A stretch of DNA of 64,000 nucleotides from Burkholderia paludis (GTDB taxonomy: Bacteria > Pseudomonadota > Gammaproteobacteria > Burkholderiales > Burkholderiaceae): NCBI RefSeq assembly GCF_000732615.1, contig NZ_JPGL01000027.1, positions 49,590 through 113,589 on the forward strand, written 5' to 3'. The notes beneath the pieces were generated by a model. It saw nothing but the letters and a program-made list of their open reading frames with translations, did not search any database and was not told where the DNA came from. Positions 29,796 to 37,960 of this stretch are shown piece after piece; the first letter of the stretch is position 1, and each line of letters opens with the position of its first letter. The position numbers and the translations under genes were made by a program.

Positions 29796-29853
29796 ACGGG
29801 CTCCTGTGGGTGGCGCGCGGATCGCGCGCACGGTCGCGGCGGTGACGCGGTCG

Positions 29854-30474
29854 TCAAAGGCTTCGCACGCCGGTGGTGGCGGACGCGTCGCAGATCGCGA
29901 CGACATAGCGCGCGGCCTGCGACGACGGATTGCTGAAGATCAGCGGCTGGTCGAGCCGGATGGCCAGGCAGTCGCCTTCGTGAAGTTCGTGAAGCCGATC
30001 GCCGAACGTGACGTCGACGCGGCCGTGGACGACCCATACCTGCTGGTGCATGGCGTGGTCGCGTCCGCCGGTGTCGTATGCGACGCGCGCACCGGGCGGA
30101 AAATTTACCTCGACGAGCTGGATCGGCGACGGCCAGCCGGGCGGCGACAGATTGCGCCGCACGTAGCCCGATGCCGGATCGCGCCATTCGGCCTGCTGCG
30201 CGCGCCGCACGAGCGGCCGCACGGGCGAGCCGTCGCGCTCGCCGTCGAACAGCCCGGCCAGCGACACGCCGAGCCCGGCCGCGAGCTTGTCCAGCACGAT
30301 GGCCGTCGGGCTGGCCGACGCGCGTTCGATGAGGGAGATCATCGAGCGGCTGACGCCGGAGCGCGCGGCAAGCCCATCGAGCGTATAGCCTCGATGGGTG
30401 CGCAGGTCGCGCACGCGCCTGGCGATGCGTTCGTTGATGCCGGTGTCGTCGGTAGCGGAGGGCGTTTCTTTCAT
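29854..30474 (-). CDS. XRE family regulator with C-terminal cupin domain
   Basis: 206 residues. The N-terminal helix-turn-helix is RRVRDLRTHRGYTLDGLAARSGVSRSMISLIERASASPT; the C-terminal half is a cupin (VEVNFPPGARVAYDTGGRDH, VWVVHGRVDVTFGDRLHELHEGDCLAI) that probably binds a small ligand. Such regulators often control the next gene, here the GNAT acetyltransferase. The ATG at 30474 was chosen since the frame upstream runs into the divergent ParD-like gene's promoter and has no homology. Confidence 0.9.
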   Translation of the reverse strand: MKETPSATDDTGINERIARRVRDLRTHRGYTLDGLAARSGVSRSMISLIERASASPTAIVLDKLAAGLGVSLAGLFDGERDGSPVRPLVRRAQQAEWRDPASGYVRRNLSPPGWPSPIQLVEVNFPPGARVAYDTGGRDHAMHQQVWVVHGRVDVTFGDRLHELHEGDCLAIRLDQPLIFSNPSSQAARYVVAICDASATTGVRSL

Positions 30475-30566
30475 GATGGATTTATTTTCCAGCAAACTGG
30501 AATTCGATGTCAACGACCATGACACCCGCGGGACGGCTTGCCCGGCAGTCGCACGCAGCGTAATAT

Positions 30567-30586
30567 ACGAATCGACTATGATTCGT
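30567..30586. promoter_or_regulatory. Inverted repeat over the -10 region of the ParD-like/map unit
   Basis: ACGAATC (30567-30573), GACTAT, GATTCGT (30580-30586): perfect 7-base arms. It overlaps a TATGAT element (30577-30582) and sits 14 bases before the ParD-like start, as expected for an autoregulatory operator. Inference. Confidence 0.55.
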
Positions 30587-30600
30587 TTAATTGGGGATAT

Positions 30601-30837
30601 ATGGGCATCATCAAGATTTCCGAGCACATGCACGAGCGGCTGCGCTCGACCAGCACGGCGCTGAGTCGTTCGATCAACGCACAGGCGGAACACTGGCTGC
30701 GCGTCGGGATGCTGGCGGAACTCAATCCCGCGCTGTCCTACGGCGATATCTGCCGGATGCTGATCGAGGCCGAGGCGCGGGGTGGTGAGGCGGGGCCGGT
30801 GGAACCGGTCGAGCACGGCGTCGAGCAGGTGGCGTAA
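30601..30837 (+). CDS. ParD-like antitoxin family protein, orphan, coupled to map
   Basis: 78 residues, MGIIKISEHMHERLRSTSTALSRSINAQAEHWLRVGMLAELNP then an acidic tail. It resembles the ParD-like family of ribbon-helix-helix proteins that act as DNA-binding antitoxins. No ParE-type toxin follows; instead the stop codon overlaps the ATG of map by one base (TAATG). GGGGATAT precedes the start. The protein could be a retired antitoxin that now regulates map. An upstream in-frame start at 30538 would cross the inverted repeat and is less likely. Confidence 0.85.
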   Translation: MGIIKISEHMHERLRSTSTALSRSINAQAEHWLRVGMLAELNPALSYGDICRMLIEAEARGGEAGPVEPVEHGVEQVA

Positions 30838-31643
30838 TGGCGAAGCGCGAAATCCCGATCCGCGGTGCAGCGGAAATCGCCAAGTCGCGCGAGGCGGCGA
30901 AGCTGGCGTCGCAGGTGCTGACGATGATCACCGAGCACGTGAAGCCTGGCGTCTCCACCGACGAACTGGATGTCCGCTGTCGCGAATACATCGTCGACGT
31001 CCTCGGTGCGATTCCGGCGAACATCGGCTATCACGGCTATCCGAAGACGCTGTGCACGTCGGTCAACCACGTGGTCTGTCACGGCATTCCGACGTCGCGG
31101 CCGATGCGCGACGGCGACATCGTGAATCTCGACATCGCGGTGATCAAGGACGGCTGGTACGGCGATACGAGCCGCATGTATTTCGTCGGCGAGCCGAACG
31201 CGCTCGCGCGGCGCCTCGTCGCGGCGACCTACGAGGCGATGCACGCGGGCATCCGCGCGGTGCGTCCGGGCGCGACGCTCGGCGACGTCGGCTACGCGAT
31301 CCAGCAGGTCGCGCACCGCGAGGGGTTCAGCGTGGTTCGCGAGTATTGCGGGCACGGTATCGGCGACGTCTATCACGACGAGCCGCAGGTGCTGCACTAC
31401 GGTCGCCCGGGCACCGGCGTGCCGCTCCGGCCGGGGATGATCTTCACGATCGAGCCGATGCTCAACGCGGGCAAGCGCGACACGCACGTGCTGGCGGACG
31501 GCTGGACGGTCGTCACGAAGGACCATTCGCTGTCGGCGCAATGGGAGCACATGGTCGTGGTGACGGAAACCGGCTTCGAGGTGCTGACCGAGGATGCGAA
31601 GCCGCACGCGTTCCCGGCGCTCTCCGGCACGCACGCCGCCTGA
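30837..31643 (+). CDS. map: Methionine aminopeptidase, type I
   Basis: 268 residues; removes initiator Met from nascent proteins. Metal-ligand segments are NLDIAVIKDGWYGDTSRMYFVG (two Asp), GHGIGDVYHDEPQVLHY (His), FTIEPMLN (Glu) and QWEHMVVVTETG (Glu). Not beside rpsB as in many bacteria, so this may be a second map copy in the genome. It is translationally coupled to the upstream ParD-like gene and followed by a GC-rich terminator. Confidence 0.95.
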   Translation: MAKREIPIRGAAEIAKSREAAKLASQVLTMITEHVKPGVSTDELDVRCREYIVDVLGAIPANIGYHGYPKTLCTSVNHVVCHGIPTSRPMRDGDIVNLDIAVIKDGWYGDTSRMYFVGEPNALARRLVAATYEAMHAGIRAVRPGATLGDVGYAIQQVAHREGFSVVREYCGHGIGDVYHDEPQVLHYGRPGTGVPLRPGMIFTIEPMLNAGKRDTHVLADGWTVVTKDHSLSAQWEHMVVVTETGFEVLTEDAKPHAFPALSGTHAA

Positions 31644-31687
31644 CGCCGGCACCGCGTCGCGAAGGGCGACGCAGCGATGCAAAGGAT

Positions 31688-31712
31688 CGGGCCCCTTCGC
31701 GGGGCCCGTTTC
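31688..31712 (+). terminator. Terminator of map
   Basis: CGGGCCCC (31688-31695), loop TTCGC, GGGGCCCG (31701-31708), then TTTCGTT. Confidence 0.75.
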
Positions 31713-31798
31713 GTTCGAGGCCGCGCGGCGCGGCGCGCTTCACGCGCGCACGCGGCGGCCGGCGGCTCGATGCATCAATGCGGCGACGTGAGCGCTGC

Positions 31799-32302
31799 TC
31801 AGCCGCGCGCCTTCTGCCATGCGTGTTCGACGAACACGCGGCACAGCGCTTCCATCCCCTTGCGGTCCTCGTCGTCGAAGCGCGCGGCGACCGGGCTGTC
31901 GACGTCCCACACGCCGATCAGCGTGCCGTCGCCGGCCACCAGCGGCACGACGATTTCCGATTCCGATGCCGCGTCGCAGGCGATATGGCCGGGGAAGTCG
32001 TGCACGTCGCGCACGACCTGCGTCTCGCGCGTTTGGGCGGCTGTGCCGCACACGCCCTTGCCGAGCGCGATCCGCACGCAGGCGGGCTTGCCCTGGAATG
32101 GCCCGACCACGAGTTCCGTCCCGTCGAAGAAGTAGAAGCCGGCCCAGTTGAGACGGTCGAGCGAGTGATAGACGAGTGCGGAGAAATTCGCCGCGTTCGC
32201 GATCGGGTCGCGTTCGGATTCGACGAGCGCGCGCGCCTGCTCGACGAGCGTCGCGTATTGATCGGCCTTGGAGGCGTTGGGGTCGTTGGACAGCGTGAAC
32301 AT
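31799..32302 (-). CDS. msrC: Free methionine-(R)-sulfoxide reductase (GAF domain)
   Basis: 167 residues, single GAF domain. Conserved cysteines are in GKPACVRIALGKGVCGTAAQ and FPGHIACDAASESEIVVPL, corresponding to the active-site set of fRMsr (E. coli YebR/MsrC), which reduces free Met-R-sulfoxide using thioredoxin. The SDRLNWAGFYFFDG-like start (SLDRLNWAGFYFFDGTEL) and VWDVDSPVAARFDDED end are diagnostic. Stands alone on the minus strand between map and the LysR gene. Confidence 0.93.
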   Translation of the reverse strand: MFTLSNDPNASKADQYATLVEQARALVESERDPIANAANFSALVYHSLDRLNWAGFYFFDGTELVVGPFQGKPACVRIALGKGVCGTAAQTRETQVVRDVHDFPGHIACDAASESEIVVPLVAGDGTLIGVWDVDSPVAARFDDEDRKGMEALCRVFVEHAWQKARG

Positions 32303-32405
32303 GGCGGGAAGCGGGTAGGGGTTGCGAAAATGCGCGATGCGCGTAGCGCAGTCTACGGCACGCGCGCGCGGTCTGCAGCGTCCGGATGCGCGGGACGCGG
32401 TGCGC

Positions 32406-33323
32406 TCAATCGGGTTCGAGTTCGGCGAACCGCTCCGCGAGGAAATCGAGCAGCGCCCGCACCGCGGGCAGCAACCCCCGGCGCGACGCGAACACGGCAT
32501 GCACGATCTCGCGGCGCGGTGCCCAGTCCGGCAACACGGTCGTCAGCTCGCCGCGCGCGACCTGATCGCGCACCATCATCGTCGGCAATTGCACGACGCC
32601 GACTCCCGCGACCGCCGCCGCGCGCAGCGCGAGCATGCCGCCCGTCACGAAGCGCGGCTGGTGGTGGATTTCGGCGTGAGCGCCGTCGGGCCCGCGCAGC
32701 CGCCACACGTGGGTGGACTGCGGGGCGCCGTGATCGAGGCTCGGCAGGCGCGCGAGATCGGCGGGAACGGCCGGCACGCCGTGCTCGCGCAGCAGCACGG
32801 GGCTCGCGACGAGGCACTGGCCGCGCTCGGCCAGCACGCGCAGCGCGAGATCGCTGTCCTCGAGCGGCGCCGGGCGCACGCGGATCGCGACGTCGATTCC
32901 TTCGCCGACCACGTCGACGCGCCGGTTGGTTGCTTCCAGATGAATCTCGACGCGCGGGCACGCGACCATGAACGCGGCGATCATCGTGCCGACCAGCGCA
33001 TCGAGCAGCGCGATCGGGCAACTGACGCGCACGATGCCGCGCGGCTCCTCGTGCAACAGCGCGATCGCCTCGTCGGCCGCGTCGGCCTCGACGAGCATCG
33101 CGCGGCAATGTGCGTAATAGGTCTGGCCGACGTCGGTGACCGTGAAACGGCGCGTCGAGCGCTGGATCAGCCGCATCCCGAGCCGCGCCTCGAGCAGCGC
33201 GATGCGGCGGCTGAGCTTCGATTTCGGCATGTCCAGCGCACGCCCGGCCGGCGCGAAGCCGCCGTGTTCGACGACCTGCACGAAGTAGTAGAGATCGTTC
33301 AGATCTCGCGCTTTATCGTTCAT
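32406..33323 (-). CDS. LysR-type transcriptional regulator
   Basis: 305 residues. N-terminal winged helix LNDLYYFVQVVEHGGFAPAGRALDMPKSKLSRRIALLEARLGMRLIQRSTRRF; C-terminal two-lobed ligand-binding region with GIVRVSCPIALLDALVGT and IRVRPAPLEDSDLALRVL. Belongs to the group of LysR proteins (CrgA/AphB-like) that open with a FxxVVEhGGF motif. Divergent from the pirin gene with 109 bases between starts, and an 18-base palindrome in that gap, so pirin is the likely target. Confidence 0.93.
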   Translation of the reverse strand: MNDKARDLNDLYYFVQVVEHGGFAPAGRALDMPKSKLSRRIALLEARLGMRLIQRSTRRFTVTDVGQTYYAHCRAMLVEADAADEAIALLHEEPRGIVRVSCPIALLDALVGTMIAAFMVACPRVEIHLEATNRRVDVVGEGIDVAIRVRPAPLEDSDLALRVLAERGQCLVASPVLLREHGVPAVPADLARLPSLDHGAPQSTHVWRLRGPDGAHAEIHHQPRFVTGGMLALRAAAVAGVGVVQLPTMMVRDQVARGELTTVLPDWAPRREIVHAVFASRRGLLPAVRALLDFLAERFAELEPD

Positions 33324-33396
33324 GAAATGGAACGCTGAGTGCGATTTCGGCAGTCTACCGGATCGATCGTTGCGCCTCTATATTCTTCTCCAGGAT

Positions 33397-33414
33397 GCGA
33401 AACACGTGTTTCGC
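33397..33414. promoter_or_regulatory. Perfect 18-base palindrome in the LysR/pirin intergenic region
   Basis: GCGAAACACGTGTTTCGC, fully self-complementary, 18 bases before the pirin ATG and 73 bases from the LysR start. Candidate regulator-binding site or mRNA-leader hairpin. Confidence 0.6.
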
Positions 33415-33432
33415 CGCAATTCGGAGAAGGCA

Positions 33433-34305
33433 ATGAAGAAGATCCAGGGTGTGTACAGTGCGCCGCGCGGCCATTGGGTCGGCGACGGTTTCCCGGTGCG
33501 TTCGATGTTCAGCTACCAGTCGCACGGCGCGCACCTGAGCCCGTTCCTGCTGCTCGATTACGCCGGCCCGGCCACGTTCGAGCCGGGTACGGCCTCGGCG
33601 CCGCGCGGGGTCGGCCAGCATCCGCACCGCGGGTTCGAGACGGTGACGATCGTCTACGACGGCGAGGTCGCGCACCGCGACTCGACCGGCGCGGGCGGCG
33701 TGATCGGCCCGGGCGACGTGCAGTGGATGACGGCGGCGAGCGGGATCCTGCACGAGGAGTTCCACTCCGAGGGGTTCACGAAGCGGGGCGGCCCGCTCGA
33801 GATGGTGCAACTGTGGGTGAACCTGCCCGCCGCGGACAAGATGGGCGCGCCTGGCTACCAGACGCTGTTGAACGCGGATATCCCCGTGGTCGAACTGCCG
33901 GACGGTGCGGGGCGTGCGCGGATCATCGCGGGCGAGCTCGACGGGCGGCGCGGCCCGGCCCGCACGCACACGCCGATCGACGTGTGGGACGTGCGGCTCG
34001 TGGCGGGCGGCCACGCGCGGTTCCCGGTTGCCGAAGGGCGCACGCTCGCGGTGGTCGTGCTCGGCGGAACCGTGCAGGTGAACGGCGAGACGGTCGCCCG
34101 CGAAGCGCAGTTCGTGCAGCTCGGCCGCGACGGCCGCGATGTCGAGATCGAAGCGAACGGCGACGCGAAGCTGCTGATCCTGAGCGGCGAGCCGATCGAC
34201 GAGCCCGTCGTCGGTTACGGCCCGTTCGTGATGAACTCGCAAGCGGAGATCCGTACGGCGATCGAGGATTTCAATAGCGGCCGCTTCGGCCGGATGCCGG
34301 CTTGA
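33433..34305 (+). CDS. Pirin family protein
   Basis: 290 residues, bicupin. Metal-binding block HPHRGFETVTIVYDGEVAHRDSTGAGGVIGPGDVQWMTAASGILHEE carries the His and Glu ligands of pirin. Some bacterial pirins have quercetinase activity or modulate redox metabolism; the substrate here is unknown. The ATG at 33433 (MKKIQGVYSAPRGHWVGDGF) has a GGAGAAGG ribosome-binding site; the frame is open back to 33322 but that stretch is promoter. A terminator follows. Confidence 0.94.
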   Translation: MKKIQGVYSAPRGHWVGDGFPVRSMFSYQSHGAHLSPFLLLDYAGPATFEPGTASAPRGVGQHPHRGFETVTIVYDGEVAHRDSTGAGGVIGPGDVQWMTAASGILHEEFHSEGFTKRGGPLEMVQLWVNLPAADKMGAPGYQTLLNADIPVVELPDGAGRARIIAGELDGRRGPARTHTPIDVWDVRLVAGGHARFPVAEGRTLAVVVLGGTVQVNGETVAREAQFVQLGRDGRDVEIEANGDAKLLILSGEPIDEPVVGYGPFVMNSQAEIRTAIEDFNSGRFGRMPA

Positions 34306-34312
34306 CGGCAAG

Positions 34313-34338
34313 GCCCCGCGCAATGCGGGGCTTTTTTT
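34313..34338 (+). terminator. Terminator of the pirin gene
   Basis: GCCCCGC (34313-34319), loop GCAAT, GCGGGGC (34325-34331), then seven T. Confidence 0.9.
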
Positions 34339-34431
34339 CGCGCGCGGGCGGGCGGTCGCGCGGCGTGCGCGCTTCGAGGCATAATCGACGATTGCCGCGC
34401 GCCGGCCGGCGCGCCCGAATCAGGACCGCAC

Positions 34432-34923
34432 ATGAACGCATCCGCACCCGCCGCTTCCCCGAGCGTCGCCGATCTCGACTGGCGCTGGAAATCCTTCGAC
34501 GCGCTGACGGCGCGCGAAGTCTATTCGATCCTCGAGGCGCGCAGCGCGGTGTTCGTCGTCGAGCAGAACTGCGTGTATCGCGACATCGACGACGCGGATC
34601 AGGCCGCGTGGCACCTGGCCGCGTACGATCCGGCCGGCCGCCTGGCCGGCTATCTGCGCGTGCTGCTGCCGGATGCGCAGCACACCGATGTCCGCATCGG
34701 CCGCGTGCTGACCGCCGCGGCGTTTCGTGGTGCGGGCCTCGGCAACGGGCTGTTGTCGCGCGCGCTCGAGCATATCCGCGTGCAGTGGCCGGATACGCCG
34801 GTGAGCCTGCATGCGCAAGCTCACCTGCAGCGGTTTTACGGGGCCTTCGGCTTTACGCCGAGTTCCGACGTGCACGACGAGGACGGCATCCCGCACGTGT
34901 GGATGAGCAGCGCACGCGCGTGA
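34432..34923 (+). CDS. elaA: ElaA-family GNAT acetyltransferase
   Basis: 163 residues. DWRWKSFDALTAREVYSILEARSAVFVVEQNCVYRDIDDADQAAWHL is the ElaA signature, and GRVLTAAAFRGAGLGNGLLSRALE is the acetyl-CoA loop. ElaA proteins are conserved but their substrate is not established. Single gene, converging on the minus-strand ctaG gene with 22 bases between. Confidence 0.92.
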   Translation: MNASAPAASPSVADLDWRWKSFDALTAREVYSILEARSAVFVVEQNCVYRDIDDADQAAWHLAAYDPAGRLAGYLRVLLPDAQHTDVRIGRVLTAAAFRGAGLGNGLLSRALEHIRVQWPDTPVSLHAQAHLQRFYGAFGFTPSSDVHDEDGIPHVWMSSARA

Positions 34924-34945
34924 ATCGCCACGCGCGGCGCGGCGG

Positions 34946-35815
34946 TCAGTGCGCCGCGTTTGCGACCGGCGGCCGGTCCGCGCGCGGCGCGGCCCGTTCG
35001 TCGATCAGGCGCCCGCGCGCGGACAGCCGCAGCCAGTGCCGCAGCGCGATCAGCGCGCCGATCACGCTCATCATCGAGCCGGGAATCCACAGCAGCAGGC
35101 CGCCGATCTGCTGATCGCGCAGCGGGCTGAGCCACGTGAATGCGCGGCCGCAGATCGAATAGATCGGATACAGCTCGTGCGGCGTGAAGAAGATCAGCGC
35201 GCCGAGCGCGATCTGCGGCGGGATTGCCGCGACCACGATCAGGATCCGGCGGCCCGGCGACAGCCGTGCGGGCGGCGCGGGACGGGGATCGACGACGAGC
35301 CACCAGAACAGCAGCCCGTCGATCACCATGCTCCAGTTCATCACGCGATAGAGACGCCAGTCGAGCATCGCGATGAAGTGGATCGGCGACAGCAGCCAGA
35401 AATAGATCAGCCCGACGAACAGCACGACCGCGACGACGGGATGGAACACCACGTCGAGCGTCGCCCGCACGGGCGCCCACGCGAGCGTGGGGCGCACGAA
35501 ACGTTGCCGCCAGCGAAACGGGATGCCAGCGCGGATCGCCGCGCCCGGATAGGACAGCGCGATGAAGAACGGCCCGAGGTGGTGCAGGACGAGGTGCTGC
35601 GCGCGGTGCATGAAGAATTCATGCTCGAAGAAATAATCGAGCCGCGTGTGCAGCGCGACGTAGAGCGCCGTCAGCCCGAACCAGAACGAGAACTGCCGCA
35701 ACGGCGATACCTTCGCCTTCTTCACGCCGCGCGCGAACAACACGGCGGCGGTCAGCACCGCGATCACCACGGTCGGCGACGGTTCCCACGGATCGAGCCA
35801 GTACAGGAGGTTCAT
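34946..35815 (-). CDS. ctaG: Cytochrome c oxidase assembly protein, CtaG (caa3) type
   Basis: 289 residues with about seven membrane helices, for example VIAVLTAAVLFARG, FWFGLTALYVAL, VVAVVLFVGLIYFWLLSPIHFIAM. The HRAQHLVLHHLGPFFIALSYPG block with several His is typical of the CtaG_Bacillus-type family, which helps copper insertion into cytochrome oxidase. Last of a three-gene minus-strand unit SCO-PCu(A)C-CtaG with 10-12-base gaps, all three functions tied to Cu(A)/Cu(B) assembly. The symbol follows the family name and is not the Cox11-type CtaG. Confidence 0.88.
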   Translation of the reverse strand: MNLLYWLDPWEPSPTVVIAVLTAAVLFARGVKKAKVSPLRQFSFWFGLTALYVALHTRLDYFFEHEFFMHRAQHLVLHHLGPFFIALSYPGAAIRAGIPFRWRQRFVRPTLAWAPVRATLDVVFHPVVAVVLFVGLIYFWLLSPIHFIAMLDWRLYRVMNWSMVIDGLLFWWLVVDPRPAPPARLSPGRRILIVVAAIPPQIALGALIFFTPHELYPIYSICGRAFTWLSPLRDQQIGGLLLWIPGSMMSVIGALIALRHWLRLSARGRLIDERAAPRADRPPVANAAH

Positions 35816-35825
35816 CGCGCGCGCA

Positions 35826-36278
35826 TCACTTCGTCCGGGCCGGCGATTTCACCGCGAACGGCGCATCGATCGTTTCGCCGTCGGAGAATTTCAGGCGCAG
35901 GTGCACGGTGTCGCCCGGCTTGATCGCGTGCGTCGGTTCTTCGAGCATGAAGTGGTAGCCGCCCGGCGCGATGTCGACCTTGCCGCGCGCGGGGATCGTC
36001 AGCTTGTCGACCATTTCCATTTTCTGCGTCGAGCCGTTCGAGACGGTCTGGTGCAGCATCGCCATTCCGTAGTCGGGGCTGTCGACGTCGACGAGATCGA
36101 CGGGCTTGTCGCCCGCGTTCACGAGCGTCACGTAGCCGCCCGCGGGCAGCTTGTTCGGCAGCCAGCGCACCCATGCGTTCTGCGCCGTGATCGTGCCGGC
36201 GGCATACGCGTGGGCGCCTGCGCACAGCGCGGCGAGGAGGGCGAACGTCTTGAGGGTCGTCTTCGTGGTCGTTTTCAT
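35826..36278 (-). CDS. Periplasmic copper chaperone PCu(A)C
   Basis: 150 residues with a signal peptide (cleavage near AYAAG, residues 24-28). The full copper-binding motif H-x10-M-x21-H-x-M is present: His76, Met87, His109, Met111. PCu(A)C delivers Cu(I) to the Cu(A) site of cytochrome oxidase together with SCO proteins. Sits between the SCO and CtaG genes in one transcription unit. Confidence 0.95.
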   Translation of the reverse strand: MKTTTKTTLKTFALLAALCAGAHAYAAGTITAQNAWVRWLPNKLPAGGYVTLVNAGDKPVDLVDVDSPDYGMAMLHQTVSNGSTQKMEMVDKLTIPARGKVDIAPGGYHFMLEEPTHAIKPGDTVHLRLKFSDGETIDAPFAVKSPARTK

Positions 36279-36290
36279 GTCGGTTGGGGT

Positions 36291-36926
36291 TCAGGTCGTG
36301 GAGGCGGTGTCGATGATCCGGCGCAGATCGGCGGCGATGGCGTCGGGCGAATCGCGGTCGGTCGCCAGCAGGCGCGCGCGGCCGGCCGCGTCGAAGATGT
36401 AGACGGCCGAGCTGTGCGTGACTTCGTAGCCGCCGGACGGATCGCGTTTTTCCATCTGGTAGGCGACGCGATAGCGCTTCGCGAGCGATTCGATCTGGCC
36501 GTCGGTGCCGGTCAGGCCGCGCGCATGCGCGGCGTCGAACGCGGCGACATACGATTGCATCGCCTGCGGCGTGTCGCGCGCCGGGTCGACCGAGACGAAC
36601 AGGATGCGTACGTCGTTTGCCTGCGGGCCGAGCTTGGCCAGCACGTCCATCAGCCGCGCCATCGTTTCGGGGCAGACGTCGGGGCAGTGCGTGTAGCCGA
36701 AGTAGACGAGCGCGATCCGGCCGTGGAAGGCGTCGGCGTCGACCGGATGGCCGTCGCCGCCCGTCAGCGTGAACGACAGGTCGGGCAGGTGGCCAGTGAC
36801 GTTGGTCAGGTTCCAGCGCGGCTCGTCGTGCGTGCACGCGGCGAGCGCCACGGCGGCGGCGAGGGCCGCGGCCGTGCGGATGAGGCGGGAGAAGCGCCGG
36901 TGCGGCGCGGGACGGGCAGACGACAT
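36291..36926 (-). CDS. SCO1/SenC family copper chaperone, lipoprotein
   Basis: 211 residues. Lipobox LAAC with Cys31 indicates a membrane-anchored lipoprotein. Thioredoxin fold with copper site Cys81, Cys85 (CPDVC) and His171 (VTHSSAVYIFD). SCO proteins deliver copper to, or reduce, the Cu(A) site of cytochrome c oxidase. First gene of the copper-assembly unit. The frame is open upstream to 37016, but the ATG at 36926 puts a basic n-region (SARPAPHRRFSRLIR) directly before the hydrophobic segment. Confidence 0.94.
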   Translation of the reverse strand: MSSARPAPHRRFSRLIRTAAALAAAVALAACTHDEPRWNLTNVTGHLPDLSFTLTGGDGHPVDADAFHGRIALVYFGYTHCPDVCPETMARLMDVLAKLGPQANDVRILFVSVDPARDTPQAMQSYVAAFDAAHARGLTGTDGQIESLAKRYRVAYQMEKRDPSGGYEVTHSSAVYIFDAAGRARLLATDRDSPDAIAADLRRIIDTASTT

Positions 36927-37207
36927 CCAGGAGCTCGATCGGACGGAATGGTGGCCGGCGGCGCGGCGCCATGCGTCGCGCGGCAGGCGGTTGCGACTGT
37001 AGCGCAATTCGTGCACCCGCGTCCTTTCGAAATCCGTACGCCGCGGGCGGGCGGGGCAATATGTCGCAGTTGACGCGATCCGCGGCGCGATGCCGGCGAT
37101 GCGGCGGTTTCGCCCATCTCGATGCGCAGGCGCGGTAAGATGCGCACAATTCCATGCGCGCAGCGGCGGCCCCGCGCTTGCCGGCCGCCCCTCAGACTAT
37201 CGAATCG

Positions 37208-37960
37208 ATGCAATCCGTTCCGGCTTCCCTGTCCCTGACCGATACCGCGTTCTTCTTCGACTTCGACGGCACGCTTGTCGAACTGGCGCCGACGCCCGAC
37301 AGCATTCACGTGCCGCCGACGCTGCTGACGCTGCTCGACGCGTTGCAGCGCCGCTCGCACGGCGCGGTCGCGATCGTGTCCGGGCGCGGCATCGACAACC
37401 TCGACACGTTCCTGAAGATGCCGGGCCTGCCGATCGCGGGCCTGCACGGCGCGGAGCGCCGCGATGCGAACGGCGACACGCAGCGCATCGGTTTCAACGA
37501 CGCACGGCTGCTGCGCATCGAGCGCGAGCTGGCGGCCGTCGTCGACCGTCATCCGGGCATGCTGCTCGAGATCAAGGGTGCGGCCGTCGCGCTGCACTAC
37601 CGCAACGCGCCCGAGCGCGAGGCGGTGGCGCGCGCAGCGACCGAGCGCCTGGTTGCCGACTACGCCGATGCGTATGTGCTGCAGCCCGGCAAGATGGTGT
37701 TCGAGATCAAGCCGAAGGGCGTCGACAAGGGACGCGCGCTGGCCGCGTTCCTCGACGAGCCGCCGTTCGCGGGCCGCATGCCGGTGTTCGCGGGCGACGA
37801 CCTGACCGACGAGAAGGGCTTCGCGGTGGTCAATGCGCGCGGCGGCCTGTCGATCAAGGTCGGCGCGGGCGAGACGTCCGCCCGCATCCGGCTCGATTCG
37901 GTCGACGCGCTGCATGAGCAGATCGCGCGCTGGCTCGGCGCGGAGCAGCCGCACGCATGA
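37208..37960 (+). CDS. otsB: Trehalose-6-phosphate phosphatase
   Basis: 250 residues, HAD family. Nucleophile motif FFDFDGTLVELAPTPD, then IVSGRGIDNLDTFL, GLHGAERRD and the GDDLTDEKGF metal motif. Removes phosphate from trehalose-6-phosphate to give trehalose, an osmoprotectant. ATG 37208 chosen; upstream in-frame start at 37154 adds non-conserved residues. The stop overlaps the otsA ATG by 4 bases. Confidence 0.96.
   Translation: MQSVPASLSLTDTAFFFDFDGTLVELAPTPDSIHVPPTLLTLLDALQRRSHGAVAIVSGRGIDNLDTFLKMPGLPIAGLHGAERRDANGDTQRIGFNDARLLRIERELAAVVDRHPGMLLEIKGAAVALHYRNAPEREAVARAATERLVADYADAYVLQPGKMVFEIKPKGVDKGRALAAFLDEPPFAGRMPVFAGDDLTDEKGFAVVNARGGLSIKVGAGETSARIRLDSVDALHEQIARWLGAEQPHA

Noticed and set aside
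30601..31643. Classic ParDE toxin-antitoxin pair
   Set aside because: The downstream gene is methionine aminopeptidase with all metal ligands, not a ParE toxin.
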